This document shows, in pieces, positions 50,674-59,106 of a DNA stretch of 64,000 bases. Source of the DNA: Prevotella sp. E2-28 (GTDB lineage: Bacteria; Bacteroidota; Bacteroidia; Bacteroidales; Bacteroidaceae). The DNA is taken from NCBI RefSeq assembly GCF_022024055.1, contig NZ_CP091788.1, forward strand, positions 62,001 through 126,000. The letters run 5' to 3'. The notes below the pieces were generated by a model that saw nothing but the letters and a program-made list of their open reading frames with translations, was not told the DNA's origin and made no database searches. How positions within the stretch are numbered: position 1 is the first letter of the stretch; each line of letters opens with the position of its first letter. The translations under genes and the position numbers were made by a program.

Positions 50674-51206
50674 AATCCAAGCAAACCTATTAAATTATCT
50701 ATTGTCGTTTTTATCTTATCGTTGTTGTCCATCACATCCACATCGAATATGTATTGCGCTTTTGTGTAAAATGGTTCGCGCTTCTCCAGCTGTTCGCGAA
50801 TAAAGGTGATGAGTTCTTCCTCGCTTTTCCCTTTCAGCAGCGGACGCTCACCTTTACCCATGAGCAGGTGCTTATGAAGCACTTCTGGCGAGGCTTTGAG
50901 ATAAACAACCTGTCCCTGCTGGTTCATGTAGTCCATGTTGTCGAAGAAGCAGGGTGTGCCGCCACCGCAGCTGATGATGACATCCTCAAATTCCGCCACC
51001 TCGTGTAACATGTTATGCTCAATCTGGCGGAAGGCCTCTTCACCCTGTTCGGCAAAGATTTCTGAGACGGTCTTATGTCTGCGACTTTCTATATACCAGT
51101 CGAGGTCATAGAAGGGTAGTCCCAGTTCTTTCGAGAGTGCCCGTCCTATAGTTGTCTTACCGGCACCCATGTAGCCTATGAGGATAATCCTTTTCATCAT
51201 TCTCAA
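50670..51206 (-). CDS. aroK: Shikimate kinase
   Basis: 178 residues. Phosphorylates shikimate in aromatic amino acid synthesis. Walker A is GYMGAGKTTIG, the substrate Asp is in FYDLDWYIE, and ISCGGGTPCF and GKGERPLLKG follow with the lid Arg. The start could be the ATG at 51206 or one of two downstream ATGs (51200, 51197); the last gives MKRIILIGYMG, which is the more typical beginning. Spacer to topA holds a 7-bp repeat; the stop overlaps the speA start. Confidence 0.93.
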   Translation of the reverse strand: MRMMKRIILIGYMGAGKTTIGRALSKELGLPFYDLDWYIESRRHKTVSEIFAEQGEEAFRQIEHNMLHEVAEFEDVIISCGGGTPCFFDNMDYMNQQGQVVYLKASPEVLHKHLLMGKGERPLLKGKSEEELITFIREQLEKREPFYTKAQYIFDVDVMDNNDKIKTTIDNLIGLLGL

Positions 51207-51224
51207 ACCTCAAATGTCAAACAT
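51204..51224 (-). repeat. 7-bp tandem repeat in the topA-aroK spacer
   Basis: Three 7-mers CAAACCT, CAAATGT, CAAACAT start at 51204, 51211 and 51218 and fill the gap between the topA stop and the aroK start. Confidence 0.6.
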
Positions 51225-53536
51225 CAATTTTTATTGATAATGTCCATGCACTCCTTATAGGTGAGCTCTTTAGCTTTCTCGTGCAGGTTCTTTGGCAGGC
51301 GGTAATTAGTACCGTTGTAAGCCAGATAAGGGCCATAGCGACCATTAAGCACGGTGAGCTTATCATCTTCACGGAATGACTTCAGGAGCTTTTGTGCATC
51401 CTGCTTGCGCTTACTCTCAATGAGCTTCACGGCTTCAGACACGGTGATAGTCATGGGGTCAGCGTCCTTGGGCAGTGAGGTGTAGAGTTTCTTGTGCAGC
51501 ACATAAGGACCGAAACGGCCTGTGCCAACAGTAACAGGCTCACCTTCATATTCTCCCAGCATACGTGGAAGTTTAAAGAGTTCCAAAGCCTGCTCCAGCG
51601 TGATATTCTCCATACCCAGCTCCTTAGGCAGATGAGCAAACTGAGGCTTTTCTTTATCCTCGGCAGAACCAATCTGTATCACTGGTCCGAAACGTCCAAT
51701 CTTAACAAAGACGGGTTTTCCGCTCTTGGGGTCGATGCCAAGTTGACGCTCGCCGGCCTTATGCTCAGAGCGGGCGTTCATGGTAGTCTCTACTGTGGGC
51801 TCGAATTTCTTGTAGAATGTCTTCATCATCTTGTCCCACAGAACTTTACCCTCAGCAATCTTATCGAAGTCTTGCTCTACCTTAGCAGTGAAGTTATAGT
51901 CCATGATGCCAGGGAAATGCTCCATCAAGAAGTCGTTAACAACGGTACCGATGTCTGTAGGCATCAACTTTCCCTTATCAGAACCAGTCAGTTCAACGCG
52001 TGTCTTGGTGCTTATCTGCTTGCCTTTCAGGGTGATAACAGCATACTGATGCTCTTCGCCTTTCTTGTCGCCTTTCACTACATATTCACGCTGCTGAATA
52101 GTGCTGATGGTTGGAGCGTAGGTTGACGGACGACCGATACCCAGTTCCTCCAGTTTATGTACCAGCGATGCCTCAGTGTAGCGCTGTGGTCCCTGACTGT
52201 TGCGCTCAGTGGCAGAAATCTCACGACGATGAAGTGCCTCGCCCTTCTTCAATGGGGGCAGCACGTGTGAGAACTCTTCCTTATTGTCATCATCGTCATC
52301 AACGGACTCACGATATACTTTCAGGAAACCGTCGAACTTAACTACTTCGCCTTGGGCAATAAAACTAACGGGCAGCTTTTCATCCTTGACAGTGATACCA
52401 ATTTCTACTGTTGTTTTCTCAATATCAGCATCAGCCATCTGACTGGCAACCGTACGCTTCCAGATGAGGTCGTACAGGCGCTTCTCCTGTACAGTTCCTT
52501 CTATCGTACTGTTTTCCATGTATGTGGGGCGGATGGCTTCGTGAGCTTCCTGAGCACCCTTTGAGCTGGTGTGATATTGGCGTACCTTGCTGTAGTTATC
52601 GCCATACAGACGACTAACCTCGTCCTTTGTTGCATTGATGCACAGGCTACTGAGGTTCACAGAGTCCGTACGCATGTATGTGATGCGTCCGTTTTCATAA
52701 AGGTGCTGTGCTACCATCATGGTCTGGCTTACAGTGAAGCCCAGTTTGCGGGCTGCTTCCTGTTGCAGGGTAGAGGTAGTGAAAGGAGGTGCCGGAGTGC
52801 GCTTCATGGGCTTCTTCTGGATAGCCTCTACGGTGAAGGTGGCCTCCTTGCATTTCTCAAAGAATTCCTCAACTTCCTGTTCGGTCTTGAAGCGCTGGCT
52901 CAGGGTGGCCTTTACCTCGCTATGCGAACCATCGGAGTTGATGATATAGAAGATGGCGTTTACATTATAGTAAGTCTCGCTTTTGAAAGCCTGCAGTTCA
53001 CGCTCGCGCTCTACAATCAGTCGTACAGCAACGCTCTGTACACGACCAGCTGAGAGGGATGGCTTTACCTTACGCCAAAGGATTGGTGACAACTTGAAAC
53101 CTACCAGTCGGTCCAGCACACGGCGGGCCTGCTGTGCATTCACCAAGTTCATATCCAATGTGCGTGGATGTTCAATAGCATCGAGAATAGCGGGTTTTGT
53201 AATTTCATGGAATACGATACGCTTGGTCTTTTCCTCGTCCAGTCCTAAAACTTCGCAGAGGTGCCATGAGATGGCTTCTCCTTCGCGGTCTTCATCGGAT
53301 GCAAGCCACACCTGACTGGCTTTCATGGCTTGGGTCTTCAAATCGTTGACAAGCTTTTTCTTCTCATCGGGAATCTCATATTCGGGTTCCAGTGTCGTAT
53401 CGTTGATACTCAGTTCTTTTTTCTTCAAGTCACGGATATGTCCGTAACTTGACATTACCTTGTAGTCGTTGCCAAGGAATTTCTCAATGGTTTTGGCCTT
53501 GGCTGGTGACTCTACAATCACTAAATTCTTCTGCAT
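51224..53536 (-). CDS. topA: DNA topoisomerase I
   Basis: 770 residues. Relaxes negatively supercoiled DNA. An N-terminal TOPRIM domain (NLVIVESPAKAKTIEKFLG, SYGHIRDL, ASDEDREGEAISWH) precedes the core with the nucleophile Tyr in GRITYMRTDSVNLS, and LSAGRVQSVAVRLI. C-terminal repeats are of the modified type (IDPKSGKPVFVKIGRFGPVIQIG; VGTGRFGPYVLHKKL; VLNGRYGPYLAYNG) without the tetracysteine zinc fingers of the E. coli enzyme, as is normal in this phylum. It begins the topA-aroK-speA-argB unit. Confidence 0.95.
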   Translation of the reverse strand: MQKNLVIVESPAKAKTIEKFLGNDYKVMSSYGHIRDLKKKELSINDTTLEPEYEIPDEKKKLVNDLKTQAMKASQVWLASDEDREGEAISWHLCEVLGLDEEKTKRIVFHEITKPAILDAIEHPRTLDMNLVNAQQARRVLDRLVGFKLSPILWRKVKPSLSAGRVQSVAVRLIVERERELQAFKSETYYNVNAIFYIINSDGSHSEVKATLSQRFKTEQEVEEFFEKCKEATFTVEAIQKKPMKRTPAPPFTTSTLQQEAARKLGFTVSQTMMVAQHLYENGRITYMRTDSVNLSSLCINATKDEVSRLYGDNYSKVRQYHTSSKGAQEAHEAIRPTYMENSTIEGTVQEKRLYDLIWKRTVASQMADADIEKTTVEIGITVKDEKLPVSFIAQGEVVKFDGFLKVYRESVDDDDDNKEEFSHVLPPLKKGEALHRREISATERNSQGPQRYTEASLVHKLEELGIGRPSTYAPTISTIQQREYVVKGDKKGEEHQYAVITLKGKQISTKTRVELTGSDKGKLMPTDIGTVVNDFLMEHFPGIMDYNFTAKVEQDFDKIAEGKVLWDKMMKTFYKKFEPTVETTMNARSEHKAGERQLGIDPKSGKPVFVKIGRFGPVIQIGSAEDKEKPQFAHLPKELGMENITLEQALELFKLPRMLGEYEGEPVTVGTGRFGPYVLHKKLYTSLPKDADPMTITVSEAVKLIESKRKQDAQKLLKSFREDDKLTVLNGRYGPYLAYNGTNYRLPKNLHEKAKELTYKECMDIINKN

Positions 53537-53540
53537 GATA

Positions 53541-53568
53541 TAATGCTTAATACTTAATGCTTAATTCT
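53541..53568 (-). repeat. 7-bp tandem repeat in the topA leader
   Basis: Four 7-mers (TAATGCT, TAATACT, TAATGCT, TAATTCT on the plus strand) start at 53541, 53548, 53555 and 53562. They fill nearly all the sequence between the topA start and its promoter. Confidence 0.7.
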
Positions 53569-53579
53569 TAATTGGGGTG

Positions 53580-53587
53580 CAAAAGTA
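53580..53587 (-). promoter_or_regulatory. Promoter -7 element for topA
   Basis: TACTTTTG on the minus strand followed by CACCCC, 43 bases before the topA start. Confidence 0.65.
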
Positions 53588-53628
53588 AGCAAAAAGTTTG
53601 CTTCCACCTTATATATATAGAAGATTTT

Positions 53629-54168
53629 TTATTTTCTTAACGATTCGGCAAGGTAGCGCTCCACCCCCTGACTGATACTTTTCAAGCCGAAATCCTTTGG
53701 ATTTATTTTCTCCAGCGGCATCCATTCCAGTTTTGCTACGTCATCGTTGGCTACGGGCTGTTTACCGTCATTTATCTGTACTTCATAGAACATGTCGAGG
53801 GTATGGATAAGCATGTCGGAATAAAGATAGTGGTTAGGAATAGAGAAGCGATAGTTCATCTCGCAGGCTGTCAGCCCAGTCTCTTCCATAATCTCGCGGC
53901 GCATGGCATCCTCTACGGTCTCCTCCATATCCACGAAGCCACCGGGCAGGTCGAGTGTGCCCATAGCAGGTTCTTTTCCGCGAGTAGCTACAAGTAGTTC
54001 GCCCTTCTCATTACGGATAAAGGCTACAGTGGCCGAACAGGGGTTGGCGTAATAGGTAAATCCGCAAGCCTCACATTGCTTGCTCTTGAAGTTATGTACA
54101 TTGAAACGGTTGCTGCCGCAAACGGGGCAAAACAGAAATTTTTCTAATGGGTGATGCATGGGACGCAA
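53629..54168 (-). CDS. Nudix hydrolase with N-terminal zinc ribbon
   Basis: 179 residues. Four cysteines in CPVCGSNRF and CEACGFTYY form a zinc ribbon near the N terminus, as in NudC/YjaD-like and related proteins. The Nudix box GGFVDMEETVEDAMRREIMEETG-type motif is intact around residues 76-98. It should hydrolyse a nucleoside diphosphate linked to another group; substrate unknown. The start at 54168 overlaps the end of the CapA-like gene by 25 bases; an ATG at 54159 is an alternative. Last gene of the minus-strand unit that starts near 58972. Confidence 0.88.
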   Translation of the reverse strand: MRPMHHPLEKFLFCPVCGSNRFNVHNFKSKQCEACGFTYYANPCSATVAFIRNEKGELLVATRGKEPAMGTLDLPGGFVDMEETVEDAMRREIMEETGLTACEMNYRFSIPNHYLYSDMLIHTLDMFYEVQINDGKQPVANDDVAKLEWMPLEKINPKDFGLKSISQGVERYLAESLRK

Positions 54169-55049
54169 CGTTTGATGTTAATGGGAATAGGGGTTGTTAT
54201 GATGTGGTCTTTGGTGACTTCAACTTTCACCATGCAGGCCTTGCTGTTCAAGGGCTTTTGCTGGTCGAAGATGAAGTTGCCAATGCTATAGTAGATATCG
54301 CGACCTTTGTAGTGCTCAATGGTTTGCAGCGTGTGGGGGTGGTGACAAATCAGCGCATCGGCACCGGCATTAATCAGCCGATGGGCCTCTAACCGCTGAC
54401 TGGGCACGGGTTCTGATGTGTGTTCGGCTCCCCAATGCAAGGAAACAATGACCACGGCCTGTGGGTCGGCTTTCTTTATTTTTCGAATCCGTTTGGTGAT
54501 AGCCTCTGTGGTTTCCATGTTGACGCTGGGGCGGTCGGGCAGGTATGCAAAGTTTTCCAGTGCCATTCGCAATGATGCTATCAGCCACACCTTACGTGGG
54601 TGCTTGGTGAGTAACACTGGCTCTGCAGCTTCATCCATATTTTTGCCGCTTCCAACGGACTTCATCCCTGCTTTGATGACATTCCTCTGTGTGTCCATTA
54701 GTCCATTTCTTCCTTGGTCAATACTGTGGTTATTAGCCAGGTTCAGATGTGTGAAGCCGTGTTTTTTGAGCGCAGCAAGCCACGATGACTCACCACGGAA
54801 AACGAATCGTTTATGCATAGGAGCCTTGATGCTTGTGGCAGGACATTCCAGATTGCCTACCACGACATTGGCTTTGCTGAGGATAGAGTCAATTCTTTTG
54901 TCGAAAAGATAGTTAGTACCGTGGTGTTCAATGACTTTCCGAACACCACGGTCTAAAAGAATATCGCCTGTGAAGATGATACTAGTTTGGCTAGTAGCAC
55001 TAGTAAAACTAGAAAAACTAACAACCAGTGCTATAAAAAACGCTCTCAT
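54144..55049 (-). CDS. CapA / poly-gamma-glutamate synthesis-type protein
   Basis: 301 residues with an N-terminal signal-like helix. The domain has the PGA_cap metallophosphatase-like motifs: FTGDILLDRG, VVGNLECPAT, LANNHSIDQGRNGLMDT, VSLHWGAEHT, GADALICHHPHTLQ and YYSIGNFIFDQ. Members take part in capsule polyglutamate synthesis or act as exported hydrolases; without capB/capC neighbours the role is open. Four or five 9-bp units (54982-55020) encode the tripeptides FSS, FTS, ATS and QTS at the signal cleavage region. Its start lies inside the DUF3160 gene (32-base overlap). Confidence 0.85.
   Translation of the reverse strand: MRAFFIALVVSFSSFTSATSQTSIIFTGDILLDRGVRKVIEHHGTNYLFDKRIDSILSKANVVVGNLECPATSIKAPMHKRFVFRGESSWLAALKKHGFTHLNLANNHSIDQGRNGLMDTQRNVIKAGMKSVGSGKNMDEAAEPVLLTKHPRKVWLIASLRMALENFAYLPDRPSVNMETTEAITKRIRKIKKADPQAVVIVSLHWGAEHTSEPVPSQRLEAHRLINAGADALICHHPHTLQTIEHYKGRDIYYSIGNFIFDQQKPLNSKACMVKVEVTKDHIITTPIPINIKRCVPCITH
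54982..55020 (-). repeat. 9-bp tandem repeat in the CapA signal region
   Basis: CTAG words at 54982, 54991, 55000 and 55009, with a CTAA at 55018 that is also the DUF3160 stop. In frame it gives x-Ser/Thr-Ser tripeptides. Confidence 0.6.
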
Positions 55050-57429
55050 TATCTACTGGGGCTTCGTCAAGCGGGGCGATGATAGGTTCCATCCAACTGG
55101 GTACGCCTTCGCGGGGATGTGTCTCCAGATACTTTTGCCATTCCTCGTCGTTCAGACGTTGGTCGCTAACGGGGCGCTGGAACTCGCGGTAGGAGAAGAC
55201 GGCACCGCGCATCAGGTGAAGATAGCCCCCAATTTCTATTACTACATAGATCTCGTCGGCATCACCGATAGCCTCAAAAAGGATACTCTTTTTGGGGTTA
55301 TTATCAGCATTCGCTGTATAGACGTCGGCTACCAATGCAACCTTACGGTCGGGACCCTGAATAGCGTCCCAGTCCCATAGCTGATGCTCTTCATCACGTA
55401 GCAAATCCAGTGAGATATTTTCAAAAGTTGCACCGATATATTCCAGTTGGTCGCATTCCGTGTCGTTCAGCATCTCGCCGCGCAACTCTTTTTCGCTGAG
55501 GCGCAACAGGAATTCCGCCTGTTCCTTTACCTGCGTGTTTGTCTGTTCAATCTTCTCTGTCAACAGCCCATATTTCTTCAGAACCTCTTTGGTCTGATTC
55601 AACAGACTGACGGCCTTGCCCCAGAATTCCACGTTCGGTTCTACGTAGCCCTTGACGATAGGATCGGGGGGACCGCCACCACCGCATTCCGCTCCGAAGG
55701 GCTGTTTGGCATAGAGGATGGCATCATGCTTGAGTTCTGTCCACGAGGCCAAAGCTGTGTTTAGCGACTTTCGGTCCCATTCGTCGGTCAGCATGAAATA
55801 AGGTGCTTTATCCGACTTCTCCGTGACGGTCTTCACGGCATCCATCCACTGCACGGCACTATTTTCCGTCCAGTCAATGGTGGCCATGCGTCCTTTCATC
55901 CGGTCCAGTGTAGGTTTGTATTTGCTCCAACGCTCAGGTTCGTTCAGTTCTTCCAAGAGAATCTTCTCAGCTGCGCTGACACCCATGGCGGCAAAGACAT
56001 CAAGGCCTTTCGGCACATCGCGCTTGGTGGGGTTCGATTCATAGTCCACCATCTCCTGCAGCACTTCGGCATCGGGCTGATAGCGCTGTGGCATCAGGTT
56101 GATTTTGTATTTGCCTGAGTAGTTGAACTTAGGTTTGATACGTGTCTGTTGTTCGGCAATCTGCTCCACCTGTTGACGCACCGCTTGCATCTGTTCCTCG
56201 TCGTTCAGTAGTTCTTTGATGCTGAGACCAGTATTTCTGATGATTTGTCCCACCTGCGGGATACTTATATTGTCGGGCTGTCCCATCAGATAAGTCATAG
56301 GCTCGGCAATAGCATTGTAAAGCTTGAGGGCCTGTTCGTCCTTGTTCAGCCAGTTGGCCAGTATGATGGCACGTTTCATCTGACTGGCATTATCGGTGCG
56401 GAAAGGCACAGTCTGTAGCCACATCATCGTGCGGAAATAGCGCTTCAGTTGCTCATTGCGGGTATAGTGACCGCGTGGTTTAAACAGGCTATAGGCAAAC
56501 TTGCTGTCGGTATAGCCGAGGAAATCCGATGTAGCATCGGTGCTTTCCATGATGTGCTGTACCTCCTGACGGGCAGCCTCTCCGCTGATGGGCGTAGGAC
56601 GACCGCTCAGTGTGAGCGCAATGGCAAAATAGTTGCTGAGCCATTGCATGTCCTTATTCTCCTTTATCTCGCTGGTGCTCATCAGGTAGTCGTGACCTTT
56701 CTTGCAGAGCAGGGCGGTGAGTGAGTCAAGTTTATGCTGCTCCACCTCGCGCAGCATACAGTCGAAATAGAGGTGATAGAGCTGCAGGTAGAGGTCGGTG
56801 GTGATGAAAGCAGGGAATTCGTGGTAATCGTTCTGCTCATAGACATGGAACAACTGCTGATGTCGGGCAGGCACGATGGCAAAGCCGTTCTGCCCCAGCA
56901 TATTCCACAGTGTCTGGTCTATGTCTTTCATCAGCGTGGGGTTCACCACGTTCATCATGTTGACTCGTGCATCGGCCTCAGGCTTAAAGTTCAGATCCTG
57001 TAACTCGGCCTCACGTTCTTTGATGCGATTGATAAAGGCCTGCTGCTCTTCGGTGTAGGCTATGACCTCGCCCTTGATGCTGTGGTAGTACTGTTGACGG
57101 TACGACAGGTTCTCGTCACGCTCTTCGTCCCATGCGAAATAGTCTTCGTTGCCATCGAAAAGCCACATCAGTGAGTCATACCACGTGGTGGTCATGTAGA
57201 TGCTGCGGATATAGGAATCCTCGAAGGGATAGCCTTTCTGTGCCAGAAAGACATTCTCCAGCACTCGCAAGTCGCTGAGGGGCAGCCCTGAGATATCCAT
57301 GTTGAGATCCAGACTGTCAAGCAGACTTTCTACATTAAGTTTCGAAACAGGCACTGCCTGCTCCTTAATAGCATTCTGGCTACAGCCAATCAGCAGACAA
57401 GTAAACAGAATTAAAGCACTCCTTTTCAT
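55018..57429 (-). CDS. DUF3160 domain lipoprotein
   Basis: 803 residues from the ATG at 57429, which gives a clear lipoprotein signal (MKRSALILFTCLLIGC); an upstream in-frame ATG (57480) lacks one. The protein is largely helical and matches DUF3160 over most of its length: AIVPARHQQLFHVYEQNDYHE, ITTDLYLQLYHLYFDCML, WLNKDEQALKLYNAI and, near the C terminus, VALVADVYTANADN and GDADEIYVVIEIGG. Function unknown; it is an outer-membrane or periplasmic lipoprotein of Bacteroidetes. Its ATG overlaps the stop of the damaged VCBS-like gene by 4 bases. Confidence 0.8.
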   Translation of the reverse strand: MKRSALILFTCLLIGCSQNAIKEQAVPVSKLNVESLLDSLDLNMDISGLPLSDLRVLENVFLAQKGYPFEDSYIRSIYMTTTWYDSLMWLFDGNEDYFAWDEERDENLSYRQQYYHSIKGEVIAYTEEQQAFINRIKEREAELQDLNFKPEADARVNMMNVVNPTLMKDIDQTLWNMLGQNGFAIVPARHQQLFHVYEQNDYHEFPAFITTDLYLQLYHLYFDCMLREVEQHKLDSLTALLCKKGHDYLMSTSEIKENKDMQWLSNYFAIALTLSGRPTPISGEAARQEVQHIMESTDATSDFLGYTDSKFAYSLFKPRGHYTRNEQLKRYFRTMMWLQTVPFRTDNASQMKRAIILANWLNKDEQALKLYNAIAEPMTYLMGQPDNISIPQVGQIIRNTGLSIKELLNDEEQMQAVRQQVEQIAEQQTRIKPKFNYSGKYKINLMPQRYQPDAEVLQEMVDYESNPTKRDVPKGLDVFAAMGVSAAEKILLEELNEPERWSKYKPTLDRMKGRMATIDWTENSAVQWMDAVKTVTEKSDKAPYFMLTDEWDRKSLNTALASWTELKHDAILYAKQPFGAECGGGGPPDPIVKGYVEPNVEFWGKAVSLLNQTKEVLKKYGLLTEKIEQTNTQVKEQAEFLLRLSEKELRGEMLNDTECDQLEYIGATFENISLDLLRDEEHQLWDWDAIQGPDRKVALVADVYTANADNNPKKSILFEAIGDADEIYVVIEIGGYLHLMRGAVFSYREFQRPVSDQRLNDEEWQKYLETHPREGVPSWMEPIIAPLDEAPVDNESVFYSTGC

Positions 57430-57836
57430 AATTCGTAATATTTTGATGCAGTCTTTAGGTCTGTATTCTTGATGAGACATCGCTGAAACGTCATTCCAAA
57501 GTCGTTCCAGCGGTACTCTGCAACACCATGTTTCCCCTTCCCGTCGGTCTCAAGTGCTCTGACGCAGCCATTGATGAAATAGAAGTCAACCAACGTGGCT
57601 CCCAGTCGTGAACCTAGCCAAAGCGGCCTGATCTTTCCGTCAACACGTTTGAAGATGAAGATGCGACGCCCTTCTTCCTGATGGAATCGCGTCTTTTTGA
57701 TAACACCTACCAAAGCATCTAGATTCCCGTCACCATCCACATCGCCAGTGCAGAAACGGTAAACAGGGTAGGGTATTCGCCAATCGTCCAGCCAGTAAAG
57801 ACTATCGTTTACTTGGCTGAGGTGGTAGGGTTTGCC
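57426..57836 (-). pseudogene. VCBS/FG-GAP-like protein gene, 5'-truncated
   Basis: The recognisable part begins GKPYHLSQVNDSLYWLDDW (about 57836) and runs through TGDVDGDGNLDALVGVIKK, GRRIFIFKR and RALETDGKGKHGVAEYRW to a TGA at 57426. The frame stays open upstream to 57905 but has no ATG, GTG or TTG before the GTG at 57740, which lies inside the DVDGDG motif and is an unlikely start. The first part overlaps the 3' end of the thioredoxin-fold gene in another frame. The signal peptide and start seem to have been lost by a deletion; an unusual start or frameshift translation is the alternative. Confidence 0.6.
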
Positions 57837-58972
57837 AGCAAGTGGCGAATTTCTTCCTCTACATCTTTCATCTGCGAAGAACGCTTGTAGAGAGTACTGT
57901 TGCGGTCAATAAGGAAATATTCAGGTACGTTCTGTACGTTATAATGCAAAGCCGACTGTGCCGATGGATCGTAAACGCAAATCCAAGGCAGATTATCGGT
58001 TTGTTGTTTCCAGAAATGCTCGTTCTCATCCAATCCTACTTGGTAGATTTCCAGTCCTTGTGCGTGATATTTGTTGTAGAGGTCACGAAGACTGAGAATG
58101 CGGGCAGCTGACTCTTTCATGCCAAACATATGGAAGTCAAGCAGTACGACTTTACCATTCAGTTCAGACAAGGTATGAATATGTCCGCTGGCATCAGGTA
58201 ACTCTAGTTCCAGAAGTCCCGTAGTCTCCACTTTGGTGATGGCTTCTGCAGCCTCCTGTTGGCGAGCTGCCTCCTGACGGGTGTCGTTCATGCCTTTAAT
58301 GGTGGTGTTATGCAGGTGCTTTGTGCGGTCGGACTCAGGATAGAATGTGTCCCAACTGGTAGCAACTGCTGCAAAGGCACGTACATCCTGCTGGTTTGAA
58401 CGGTCGAAGAGATTCATGCCACCCAGTGTCTGGAACAGAGCAAAGTAAGCATAGATAGAGTTCGGTTTCTCGTAGATATAGTTGTTGGCAACATCTACTT
58501 TATAGTTGTCAACCAGTCGTTGCAGAGAATCAACAATCTGCTCTCTGTTGAGGTCTAAATTGCGCTGTACAGCAATGATTTTAGCTCTCAGGTCTTGCTG
58601 CTTGAGTGAAAGTTGTTTGATTTTCTCGCAGTTTACAGAACCCTCTACCTTGTAGTCGCGAGCAATATTAGGCATCTTTGCATGAATAGTAACAGTCTCT
58701 GTAGAGTCGATGCCCAGATAGATAATCTGATTGCCGATGTTTAGACAATAGAGATCAGGTGCCTGTGGTGCCTCGCCCTTTAATGTGAAGGTTCCATCCT
58801 CTCCTATCTTGGCAGAGTCTAGTTTTACGGCACCTGTTAAAGTGTTGTTGTAGAGGTAGATAGTGGTATCCTTTACGCCTTCTACGGTACCTTCTACTGT
58901 AAAGGTGGGTTTTTGTTCGCTACATGCAGCCAGAGCTAATGTGGCTATGGTTAAAAAAAATAGTTTTTTCAT
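57809..58972 (-). CDS. Thioredoxin-fold lipoprotein (DUF4369/TlpA-like) without redox cysteines
   Basis: 387 residues from the ATG at 58972, placed by the promoter at 58994-59001. The signal ends LALAAC, a lipobox. Residues about 20-120 form a DUF4369-type beta domain (FTVEGTVEGVKDTTIYLYN, GEDGTFTLKGEAP). The C-terminal 140 residues have the TlpA/AhpC-like fold (LELPDASGHIHTLSELNGKVVLLDF, GLEIYQVGLDENEHFW, VQNVPEYFLIDRN). At the place of WCxxC the sequence reads FHMFGMKESAA, so no thiol chemistry is possible there. Probably a structural or binding relative. It starts the unit containing the VCBS-like remnant, DUF3160, CapA-like and Nudix genes. Confidence 0.82.
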   Translation of the reverse strand: MKKLFFLTIATLALAACSEQKPTFTVEGTVEGVKDTTIYLYNNTLTGAVKLDSAKIGEDGTFTLKGEAPQAPDLYCLNIGNQIIYLGIDSTETVTIHAKMPNIARDYKVEGSVNCEKIKQLSLKQQDLRAKIIAVQRNLDLNREQIVDSLQRLVDNYKVDVANNYIYEKPNSIYAYFALFQTLGGMNLFDRSNQQDVRAFAAVATSWDTFYPESDRTKHLHNTTIKGMNDTRQEAARQQEAAEAITKVETTGLLELELPDASGHIHTLSELNGKVVLLDFHMFGMKESAARILSLRDLYNKYHAQGLEIYQVGLDENEHFWKQQTDNLPWICVYDPSAQSALHYNVQNVPEYFLIDRNSTLYKRSSQMKDVEEEIRHLLANPTTSAK

Positions 58973-58993
58973 TGTCGTTTTGGTTTTTGCTTG

Positions 58994-59001
58994 CAAAGAT
59001 A
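58994..59001 (-). promoter_or_regulatory. Promoter -7 element for the thioredoxin-fold lipoprotein unit
   Basis: TATCTTTG on the minus strand; divergent from the pnp promoter. Confidence 0.65.
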
Positions 59002-59065
59002 CGACTTTTTTCATAAAAAATAGTAAATTATTCATCTTTTTTATTTGTTATCACGCGAAAATAAG

Positions 59066-59073
59066 TACCTTTG
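59066..59073 (+). promoter_or_regulatory. Promoter -7 element for pnp; decides the start
   Basis: TACCTTTG followed by CATG. It overlaps a possible upstream TTG start at 59071, so the ATG at 59107 is the start. Confidence 0.65.
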
Positions 59074-59106
59074 CATGATTTAATTTTTTTAGATGTTTTA
59101 ATTAAG

